Assembly (NCBI GenBank): GCA_963555705.1
Contig: OY743190.1
Coordinates: forward strand, 18,235,491-18,299,490
Source: Ligustrum vulgare
Lineage: Eukaryota > Streptophyta > Magnoliopsida > Lamiales > Oleaceae
Length of the DNA stretch: 64,000 nt
Direction of reading: 5' to 3'
The stretch's first letter is position 1; the number at the start of each line of letters is the position of its first letter. This document shows, in pieces, positions 47,642-56,289 of the stretch. The notes beneath the pieces were generated by a model. The model did not search any database. It had not been told where the DNA came from and saw only the letters and a program-made list of their open reading frames with translations. Both the position numbers and the translations under genes were made by a program.

Positions 47642-49490
47642 AATTCTGTAGATTTTTGAAATTTTATTTCTTTAAAAAAAAAAAAAAAAAAGTTGAATTT
47701 TCACATGTCAAGTATGGTTATGATTTTGAAAAGCATGATGAAATTTGATGTGCGAATTTCAAGGACAAAATTCATTTTAAGCAAGGGAGTTTGTAATGTC
47801 CTGAAAATTTTATGGAATATAATTAGTTAGTGATATGATGTTTATATTGATGTCTTTGATAAATTTCTAGAAGTTCGGGGACTAAAGGAAAAATAAGATT
47901 TGACGATAAATTTTATTTGGGTTAAGTTATTAATTATTGATGGGAAGATAATTACTATATCGATATTGGATTTGTTTTGAAGACTGTGATTAATTAGGAA
48001 TTATGATTCAAGAAAATGTTGATTTGGATACAACCACATTAAATTATTGTTGATTAAAGGAAAATAAGATTATATGAAATATTTTAACTCATCATTCTAC
48101 TATGTCACTCTCCACGTATTGACTCCTCGAACCAGGTATGTTATATGCTTTGCAAGTCATTTACGATTTTATTAAGACATGTTAAGTATGAAATATTCAT
48201 ATGTTATGAATCTTTATGTGTTACACATAATATACATGTCAAGTATGATATAAATTGATAGAAGACTCAATTTTTTTATTCTTTTCAATGTAGAATCATG
48301 AGACAGAGAGGATATTTATATGAATTTTGGTGCATATTAAGCTTAGTAAGATTGACTCAATTAGAAATTAAGTTGGGTTGTAACTTTTGCCCAAAATATA
48401 TGGAATAATATATTAAACAAACAAAATTAATAATGAATTCGTACAATAATTTATCCCTTTATCACTACCTTTGTGTAAAAACAAGGGAAAAACTGTGGAT
48501 GGTTATTAGTACTTCCTCTTCAAGTTTCAATTTTCGGTTCAATAATTTATCCCTTTATCACTACCTTTGCTTAAAAGCAAGGAAAAACTGTGGATGATTA
48601 TTGGTACCACTCTTCAAGTTTCAATTCTGAAAAAAAATTCGGAAAGAAAGAAAGAGAACGGGTGTTGAGCATAATGGGAATAATATGACTTAAGAATGAT
48701 TTTCAAAATAATTGTTGTCCTTGAGTTTAGAAATGATGAACCTTAAATGGACTTTGCATAATTGATTTTAGACATGGCACTAAGTATGAGAAGTCAACAG
48801 AAATGATTAGAAATATGTTCAGATTATCTATCATTTAGATTTAATGAGAAATAGGGAGCCAATTTTATGAAGTTTTATGAGATGTTAAGATTATAAGTGA
48901 TATGATTTTAATGAGACTTTTATGAGAAGCATTATGAAGTTAGAGATTTAAAGATTTGGTTATTGGGAATTAAGTAATGGCTATTATGTTGAGTAAGTGA
49001 ATTATGCCTCTATATTGAAGAGAAATTTATTATGAACTTTGGCCTTGTGATTAAATTTTGGGAATATGATTTATGACTTATAAATATAAGTATGAGTAAT
49101 CTTTTGAGCCAATTAAGGTATTGAAGGAAGTGATATTGTGATATTGACGACTATGATTTGAAATTTCTATGTTGAGGAATTATGAATTGATTTTCTGGAA
49201 TATTTTTTTATGATATTGAAGTTTGATGAAATTGTGGTCAATTTTTAGATCGTTGTGATCAAATGTGGAATTATTTATTATTGTGAGTTATGAAGTATGC
49301 TTACGGTTTGAATAAGTCCAAATTTCAAAGGAAACTCTGCCTAGAATTTTATCGTTTGGAATTAAGAGCATAGTATGGTATGCAATCACTAAGAGAATTG
49401 AGGTTAGACATGCAAATTCATTTACATCACAAACGAGATTTAGTAGATGATAACAGAGATATTATTATTTTCTCGTAAGGAGAACACACA
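47642..49490 (+). other. Non-coding left interior of the LOG-carrying element
   Basis: AT-rich, no coding domain. At 47760-47803 it has a second PPT/LTR-like junction (aaggacaaaattc, aagcaagggagtttg, then TAATGTCC), as if from another element's 3' end. At 48440-48630 a unit of about 95 bp containing atttatccctttatcactac is tandemly duplicated with several differences. Confidence 0.75.
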
Positions 49491-49550
49491 AGAGTCACAC
49501 TGGAAAGAAATACATGAAACACGCAAAAGCAAAAGAAAGCAACATGGGAA

Positions 49551-49787
49551 ATTCCTCAAATTGAGAGATGTGTTTCCGGAGTAGCCGTATCCTACCACCT
49601 CTGACCTTTTGAGGAAATAAAGAAACCTTCAAAGAGGTGTGTTTCGAGAGTAAGAATACTCCGTAATCTACCACCTGGAACCTTTGAGGTATACACAAGA
49701 TTTAAACATTAAGGAAATCCTAGGAAATTAGAGGGGTGTCTCGAGAGTAAGAATACTCCGTACTCTACCCCCACCTATTCTAAGATT
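49551..49787 (-). ncRNA. Three tandem stem-loops downstream of the LOG ORF
   Basis: Three units of 66-74 nt on the minus strand: A (49787-49714, beginning at the LOG stop codon), B (49690-49625) and C (49618-49551). A and B share an apical hairpin, minus-strand GAGTA-TTCT-TACTC (plus strand 49744-49758 and 49648-49661). A middle helix is kept with changed bases: GGGGT/ACCCC in A, AGGTG/CACCT in B, GAGGTG/CATCTC with a G-U pair in C. Outer helices also form: ACCTTCAAAG with CTTTGAGGT in B, ATTCCTCAAA with TTTGAGGA in C, a weaker one in A. The C pair is G-U on the minus strand and would be C-A on plus, favouring the minus strand as the RNA. Function unknown; possibly a 3'-UTR stability or replication element. 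Confidence 0.7.
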
Positions 49788-50440
49788 CATAAAGTTAAGT
49801 TTACATTAACCGGACTCCATTTTCGCTTGATTCCCCTTCCTTGCGACCAATCTATCTTAATCCCTGCTGGATCTTGTATTGAGATATATGACTGCAGCTT
49901 ATCCAGTAGTTCATCAATAGTAGGAGCAGAAATAAGGAGCCTTCTGGAAAATGGAGAGATGAATCCCTGTTCCACAGCATAATCAAGAAAGGTTAACAAA
50001 CCATCAAAGAAATTGTTAACATTCAGAAGCCCAATAGGCTTAGTATGGAGATCTAGTTGAGCCCACGAGGTAATGTTAAAGATTTCTTCTAAGGTACCAA
50101 AACCTCCGGGCAGGCCTATAAAGGCATCAGAACCATATAGCATACAAGTTATGCGTTCATGGATGGATAAGGTTTGAACTTCATGCCCTCGTGTTTTTCC
50201 TGCAACATCTACCAAAGGGACAGGTATGACACCGATTACTTTTGATTTCTCTGCAAGAGCAGATTGGGAAACACAACCCATTAGACCACTGCTACCACCC
50301 CCATACACAAGAGTGATACCTTTTTCCCCCAGTTTCTTTCCAAGATCTACGGCCGCTTCTAGATAACTGAAGCCTTTCCCCACTTTTGATCCACAAAATA
50401 CACAAATAGTTTTGATCTGTCGAAGTTTTGGTGCTTCCAT
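49787..50440 (-). CDS. LOG: LOG-type cytokinin riboside 5'-monophosphate phosphoribohydrolase, intronless
   Basis: 217 codons, intact, ATG in good plant context (AAGATGG). LOG enzymes release active free-base cytokinin from its nucleoside 5'-monophosphate in the cytosol or nucleus. Seen here: a Rossmann-type start (ICVFCGS, residues 12-18), GGGSSGLMG (47-55), Arg96 in IHERI and the family signature PGGFGTLEE (111-119) with its Glu. The length is normal for plant LOG. Differences from typical LOG: IHERITCM, where most plant forms have His-x-Arg-Lys, and a basic tail (IKRKW) ending NLTL. Plant LOG genes usually have several introns; this one has none, so it came through RNA or a virus. It lies antisense to the host element, 301 nt after the virus-like ORF. 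Family assignment is firm; activity is inferred from intact motifs. Confidence 0.93.
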   Translation of the reverse strand: MEAPKLRQIKTICVFCGSKVGKGFSYLEAAVDLGKKLGEKGITLVYGGGSSGLMGCVSQSALAEKSKVIGVIPVPLVDVAGKTRGHEVQTLSIHERITCMLYGSDAFIGLPGGFGTLEEIFNITSWAQLDLHTKPIGLLNVNNFFDGLLTFLDYAVEQGFISPFSRRLLISAPTIDELLDKLQSYISIQDPAGIKIDWSQGRGIKRKWSPVNVNLTL

Positions 50441-50741
50441 CTTTGATAGTATAGAAGAGAAAACTTACGAAGAAGATGTGATTTTGGGATGCCTGAACTA
50501 TGAAATATGTTTGGCTATTTAAAGCCGGAAAAACTTACTGTTTTTGATTGATTCTGAAAAAGTAAAGATTTACTTTTGACAAAATCGGCCAACTTTTGAC
50601 TGTTTTACCAAAGATATCACCTTTCGGTGATTTATTTCCAGCTTTATCAAAACTCGAGAAAGGAAAATATATTTTATTTCCAAAATGCGTGAAAGAAAAC
50701 AGCAAAATATTTTAAATGTGTATGAAAAGATTTACCTTATA
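50441..50741 (-). promoter_or_regulatory. Spacer between the virus-like ORF and LOG, with hairpins and a TATA-like motif
   Basis: Contains GGCTTTAAATAGCC on the minus strand (about 50513-50526, 75 nt before the LOG start); TTTAAATAG recurs 33 nt before the ORF at 51287. Also a perfect 9-bp inverted repeat with a 2-nt loop (50558-50577) and a 6-bp hairpin whose minus-strand loop is GAAA, a GNRA tetraloop (50616-50631). It could be a DNA promoter or a subgenomic RNA promoter; the sequence alone does not decide. Confidence 0.5.
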
Positions 50742-51287
50742 TCATTGTTGAACTGCCGAAGCCTCATTTTGTAAAACAGACTGGCAAACAGGATCTTTTG
50801 CTATTATATTTTGGAGACTATAACGATTTTTGTCCTCGTTAAACTGAGCGTATAAGGAGAGAAGTTCACGTTGCACATAACCACTTGGGTGCGTCTCAAG
50901 AGTCAGTCGAATATCATCCAAAGACTCCTTACTCAGTCCACCCTTTATGAATTTGATTTTATCATCCCGATTAGTAGAAGAATATCCTACTGTTTTGCAA
51001 CGAGTATCACAGTTCCAACGAGCACATTTGTAGCAACCATTCAGCCTTTTTGCTCTTCGTTTCTTTGCGAAGGTGCTTTTGCCTAAACCAGGCATGTGCT
51101 TTGGAAATGTCATAGGTAATTCACCAGATAGTCGAACCTTTGCTTCGATCAACCAGCGAACATCTTCTGAAACACCATGAGCCATCAGCAACCTCAATCT
51201 TTCGAGTCTTATTCGATAAATTTTCCTCAGATCATTCATTGGAAGACTGGAATAATACTTGCGAATGTTTGTAAGAATGATATCCAT
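50742..51287 (-). CDS. Virus-like basic Cys-rich nucleic-acid-binding protein
   Basis: 181 codons, intact, start in good context (AAACATGG). The N-terminal half is basic and helical (RKIYRIRLERLRLLMAHGV, then VRWLIEAKVRL). A Gly-Lys-Ser-Thr-Phe-Ala segment leads into a basic run KKRRAKR (75-81) and a Cys cluster CYKCARWNCDTRC (Cys85, 88, 93, 97). A charged C-terminal third follows. This layout (short helical N-terminus, S-T-F-A-K-x-R-R-A-K-type arginine-rich motif, then a zinc-finger-like cluster) is that of the 3'-proximal nucleic-acid-binding proteins of Betaflexiviridae (carla-, viti- and some trichoviruses), known as RNA binders and often silencing suppressors. Cys spacing and the long C-terminus differ from the usual ~100-130 aa proteins. 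I found no coat protein or polymerase upstream. Viral kinship is an inference from motif pattern. Confidence 0.65.
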   Translation of the reverse strand: MDIILTNIRKYYSSLPMNDLRKIYRIRLERLRLLMAHGVSEDVRWLIEAKVRLSGELPMTFPKHMPGLGKSTFAKKRRAKRLNGCYKCARWNCDTRCKTVGYSSTNRDDKIKFIKGGLSKESLDDIRLTLETHPSGYVQRELLSLYAQFNEDKNRYSLQNIIAKDPVCQSVLQNEASAVQQ

Positions 51288-51468
51288 GTTTTGATGGATC
51301 TAACCTCTTCCCAGCATGAACTATTTAAAAGCATTAAGGATCGGAGGAAATCCGCGTGATATTGATTCCAGCAAGAAAGCGCGGAATAGAATAATGGAAA
51401 AGAGGGAACAAGAGTTATGCGCCGTTTACTTTCTTGTTAAAGGAAGATTTGATGATGACGGGATTTGA

Positions 51469-52201
51469 GATATGGAATATTTTCTTGGATTTTGGGTACT
51501 GATATTTTGATATAATAATCAAGGTATAGAAATAATACGGGGATACGTGAAAGTGAAATAAGGACTGTATTGAATCAGGATTAATAAGTTTGTGCAAGTG
51601 AAAGGAATACCTTACGGGAAATGTTATGATATTTGAGTTAAGAATTTTAATTATTTGGGAGATATTTGTTTATTGAATTTTGCAGAAATTTTGGGTTACA
51701 AATATTGGAAAGATAAACTGATGATTATGTTGATATGTGAATAACATGTTTGGGTATATTACATAGAGAATATTCAGGTAATCGTTTTAATTATTTTGGG
51801 ATATTTGGTGATAAGAAGAAATGACAAATTATTATGGTATGATATGTTAGTAAGGATTTATTGAAATTTTAGAGATATTAATACGAATATTTGAGGTCAC
51901 ATGATACGATGATAAGTGACAGGTTACATGAGTACTACAAGATATGATGAAATATCACATACGATTGGGAATTTTCATTTTGATTCAGAAGAATTTATGA
52001 GTAGACATATGTCTATTATTGATAGAAAAGTTCATGTCTTAAGAAAACAAATTGATGCATTTAGTCAAAGTCCAGTGGGTTAAATATGGTTGGGTTAAAT
52101 ATGGTAGCGATGATGCTACATAAGAAGAAGAAGAAGAGATTCTGATTAAGTGTTCAGAAATCATAAGATCAAGTAAGTTTAATTTCGAGGACGAAATTAT
52201 T
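51469..52201 (+). other. Non-coding right interior of the LOG-carrying element
   Basis: AT-rich retroelement-like sequence leading to the chromovirus-like 3' context (ttcgaggacgaaatt at 52183-52197). No coding domain seen. Confidence 0.7.
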
Positions 52202-52210
52202 TTAAGGGGG
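52202..52210 (+). promoter_or_regulatory. Polypurine tract
   Basis: TTAAGGGGG six bases before the 3' LTR; primes plus-strand DNA synthesis in LTR elements. Confidence 0.8.
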
Positions 52211-52216
52211 TAAGTT

Positions 52217-54166
52217 TGTAGCGACCAAGAATTTTTACGCGATTAATAATTATTTTAATAGAAAATCGTGTCGCTACTATTTCACCCATTTTTATTAAGT
52301 TAACGCCACGACGTATTCGTATAGCCAAGTCAAGAAATAATCGAGATCGTTCGATTTTAAATTAAATTCCGAATTTCTAAAAATATCTCCATTCTCTTGA
52401 TTTAAAGTATATTAAGTCCAAGTACTTAATTCAATGTTATCCCAATATTTATTTATACAAAAATTATTTTTATTATTGAAATTAAGAAAATATATGCAAG
52501 CATGAGAGGTTCCATTATATATAATAATTATGAGAATCTTAATTTATAAATATGGAAAAGTATATGAATGAATTATATAAGACTCCATTATATGTAATCA
52601 TGAAGAGCATAATATTTGTATAAATATGGAAAAGTATATGAATGGTTGATAAGATTCCATTATATGTAATCATGAAGAGCATAATATTTGTATAAATATG
52701 GAAAAGTATATGAATGGTTGATAAGACTCCATTATATGTAATCATGAAGAGCATAATATTTGTATAAATATGGAAAAGTATATGAATGGTTGATAAGACT
52801 CCATTATATGTAATCATGAAGAGCATAATATTTGTATAAATATGGAAAAGTATATGAATGGTGCTTTACTTTAAGAAAAGGATGTGTTAAAATTAATAGA
52901 ATTGAATGATTATGTTTACAATATGCCAACTTTATACATCTATTTAAACCCATCTCTTTTACACATAACTCTACACATATACACTTATTTCCAATCTCTT
53001 GACAAAATCCACAAGTAAGAGAAATTCAAGGTGGTCAAGAAAGTTTTGGTCCATTTACAACTACACTTCATTTTAATCTTTTAAAAGGTAAGTATATCTT
53101 ATGTTTTTATGAAAAGTAAGTATGTTTTTATGAAAGGTAAATACACCTTATGTTTTTATGAAAAGTAAGTATGTTTTTATGACAAGTAAGTATATCTTAT
53201 GTTTTTATGAAAAGTAAGTATGTTTTTATGAAAGGTAAATACACCTTATGTTTTTATGAAAAGTAAGTATGTTTTTATGACAAGTAAGTATATCTTATGT
53301 TTTTATGAAAAGTAAGTATGTTTTTATGAAAGGTAAATACACCTTATGTTTTTATGAAAAGTAAGTATGTTTTTATGACAAGTAAGTATATCTTATGTTT
53401 TTATGAAAAGTAAGTATGTTTTTATGAAAGGTAAATACACCTTATGTTTTTATGAAAAGTAAGTATGTTTTTATGAAAGGTAAATACACCTTATGTTTTT
53501 ATGAAAAGTAAGTATGTTTTTATGACAAGTAAGTATATCTTATGTTTTTATGAAAAGTAAGTATGTTTTTATGAAAGGTAAATACACCTTATGTTTTTAT
53601 GAAAAGTAAGTATGTTTTTATAACAAGTAAGTATATCTTATGTTTTTATGAAAATGTTTGGATCATTGCTATGAAATCAATCTCACAAGATTGTTATGAG
53701 TTCCATATGAAATGTTTATGATTATGCTAAGGGGACCGGAGTTTAGTAGCGCTACACATAAGAATTCTTGCCATTTAAGTTCGGTAAAATTCTTGTGTCT
53801 CCCTATGTTTATGAGTATTTCGATCCTATCCTATGTTATGATGAAAATGATCCATATGCTTTCAAAAGAAAATTTATGCTTGGTATACTTACTGGGATTT
53901 TATAAATCTCACTCCACGATATTTACCATTTTCAGATAATTGAAGGTTCGAGGCGGTCAACATGGAAGTGGCAAAAGTGGTTAAGATTGATGAGATAATT
54001 ATGTTGAACTTTATGTAAGAAAATTATGTTCTATTTTTATTCACAAATTAAATTATGGGATTCTAATTATTCTTTTGAATAATTTTACATTACTATTTAA
54101 GTCTCGATAATATGATATGAGTCACTTTTAGTGGCACTCGAATGGTCGAGAATTCGGGTCGTCACA
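52217..54166 (+). repeat. 3' LTR of the LOG-carrying element
   Basis: 1950 bp, same length as the 5' LTR at a constant offset of 6538. The differences noticed are near 53698-53711 (tgttatgagtt and atgaaatg against tgttatgggtt and atgatatg). Ends directly at the duplicated target cttat. Confidence 0.96.
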
Positions 54167-54956
54167 CTTATGCCTTAGTGAAAAAGTCTGATAAGTGCCA
54201 AAGACAAGGGAATATCTCAAGGAAGAATGAGATGCCTTTAAACAATATATTAAAAGTTGAGTTATTTGATGTTTGGGGCATTGACTTCATGGGACCATTC
54301 CCATCTTCATATGGTCAACAATATATTTTGGTGGCCGTAGATTATGTATCTAAATGGGTTGAGGCTGTTGCTTTGCCAACAAATGATGGACGAGTTGTGA
54401 CACAATTCATAAAGAAGAACATTTTCTCAAGGTATGGCACACCTCGAGCTATCATTAGTGATGGAGGAAAACACTTTTGCAACCGCAAATTCTCAGCATT
54501 GTTAGCTATATATGGAGTCAAACATCGAGTTGCAACACCTTATCATCCTCAGACAAGTGGACAGGTTGAAATTTCCAATAGAGAGCTAAAAAAATTCTTG
54601 AGGCAACAGTTAATACATCACGCACTGATTGGTCAAAGAAGCTGGATGATGCATTATGGGCATATCGCACAGCCTTCAAGACACCAATTGGGATGTCCCC
54701 TTATCGGTTAGTCTTTGGAAAAGCATGTCACTTGCCAGTAGAGCTTGAGCATAAAGCATATTGGGCAACACATTTGCTGAATTTTGATATGAAGTCAGCT
54801 GGAAAGAAGAGAATCCTACAACTAAATGAGCTTGACGAATTTAGATTGGGGGCATATGAGAATGCCAAGTTGTATAAGGAAAAGATAAAAAAGTGGCACG
54901 ATAAGCATATCAAAAAAAAGAGTTTGTGGTTGGTCAACAAGTTTTGATGTTCAATT
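54167..54956 (+). pseudogene. Athila integrase, remainder
   Basis: Continues the integrase cut at 45678. The finger's Cys pair is partly kept ([10 protein letters not shown]), then a DDE core: [12 protein letters not shown] (first Asp), IISDGGKHF (second Asp) and [12 protein letters not shown] (Glu). A frameshift at about 54610 leads to the C-terminal segment ([20 protein letters not shown] ...). Needed for element insertion; not functional here. Confidence 0.9.
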
Positions 54957-55286
54957 CTCGCCTCAAGCTCTTTCCAGGGAAGTTGAAATCCAGATGGTCA
55001 GGTCCATACACAGTTGTGGCTGTTTATCCTTATGGGACAGTGGAGGTTGTTTCATAAGATCATTTGAGACGGTTCAAGATTAATGGCCAAATGTTGAAAG
55101 CTTATTGGGGGGTGATTACTCCAATGAGAAGACAATCCTACCACTTGAAAATCCAAATGAAGAGTAGCCAAAATATCAAAGTCAAGCTAATGACTATAAA
55201 CAAGCGCTTGTTGGGAGGCAACCCAATTTTCTTTTCTTTTATTTATTCAGCTTTATATGCATTAGTTTGATTTATTTATTTGTTTG
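54957..55286 (+). other. End of Athila pol and start of its 3' non-coding region
   Basis: Decayed C-terminal coding sequence ([16 protein letters not shown] in one frame, then stops) passes into the ttgggaggcaaccca segment typical of Athila at 55209-55224. Ends at the target gtttg (55282-55286). Confidence 0.7.
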
Positions 55287-56289
55287 TGACGCGATCCCGG
55301 TCGGAGAATCTTGTCGAATACGCGGAATAACGAAATTTAAAACCCTAGGATAGATCTAGATCAGATCTGACACGAAAATAACAAAAAAATTAAAATACTG
55401 GAAAGATAAAATTGACGATAGGACCTTGACCCAAGATTCACGACGCAATTAATTGACGATGCGGAATCGAGATCCAAGGTTTTCGAAACACCACAAGGAC
55501 TTGTCAATTTCCTTGATAAGATTCTAATCGGACACGCCACAAATATTCTCGCGAATATTTGATAAGTACAACGCCACAAATATTTCCACAATATTTGATA
55601 GGTCGGATTTGTTCTCGAAGAACACAAAAGAGACTCCTCAACCTTTCAATTGGAGAAAACTCTCTCAACTTTATTAATCTCAAAATCAATCTTAACTGTC
55701 TTTACAATGAATTGAAAAAGCGTATAAATAAGCAAAATAACCTAGCATCTAATTTACTCAAAATAGAATTCTAATTAGACTAAAATTCTAAACTAGGAAA
55801 ATAACCAAAACAATAAAAGGAAATAAAATATTTGAATATTCCCGAAAATCTGGCCGAGCTCGTTTACGGCCCTGACAAAATATCTTACGACCGTAATCAC
55901 CTTTCTGATCAAAACTGTACCATCAGTTACGGCCGTGATGAATTTATTACGGCCATGAAAATGTCCCTGTTTGAATGTTACGGCCGTAACTTCAAAGCTT
56001 ACGGCCGTAAGCCTCTTTCTGCAGCAAATCTTCATTTTTCCTCGTCAATTGATTACGGCCGTGATAGTAAGATTTACGACCGTGAATACATGGGTTACGG
56101 CCGTGAAGGTCTTCTTTTACGGCCGTAATGGATTTTCTGCATAAATAATTTCTTTTACTCGATTCGGCTCGATCCATCCCTCTTCTTGGCTTGATCCCAA
56201 CATGGAACTTGCTCCGTTTTCCATGTAGATCATTGTCATATTGTCGATGGCTCGACTTCGCCCTTCGATGCCTGGTCCGGATCACATCA
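55287..56289 (-). repeat. 3' LTR of the gag-protease element
   Basis: 1003 bp; roughly 15 differences from its partner seen by eye, most of them transitions. Four of its ten TACGGCCGT motifs (55864-56129) are mutated here but intact in the partner. Confidence 0.95.

Larger units (their letters stand above)
45679..54166 (+). mobile_element. Recently inserted non-autonomous LTR element carrying LOG and a virus-like ORF
   Basis: Two LTRs of exactly 1950 bp (45679-47628 and 52217-54166), TGTAGCGACC...GTCACA, flanked by cttat (45674-45678 and 54167-54171). A PBS at 47631 and a purine tract at 52202 give plus orientation. By eye I find only about two substitutions between the LTRs, so the insertion is recent. 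The 4.6-kb interior has no gag, protease, RT or integrase. Its central 2 kb (about 49490-51470) is less AT-rich than its surroundings and carries two intact ORFs and structured RNA on the opposite strand. It interrupts the integrase finger of the Athila. Confidence 0.96.

Noticed and set aside
49495..49698. 67-codon minus frame after the LOG ORF
   Set aside because: It overlaps the stem-loop array, has no domain, and its sequence is better explained by conserved RNA pairing.
51477..52201. Search for a coat-protein or polymerase ORF next to the virus-like protein
   Set aside because: Only short, low-complexity frames are present; no viral replication, movement or coat motif could be seen.
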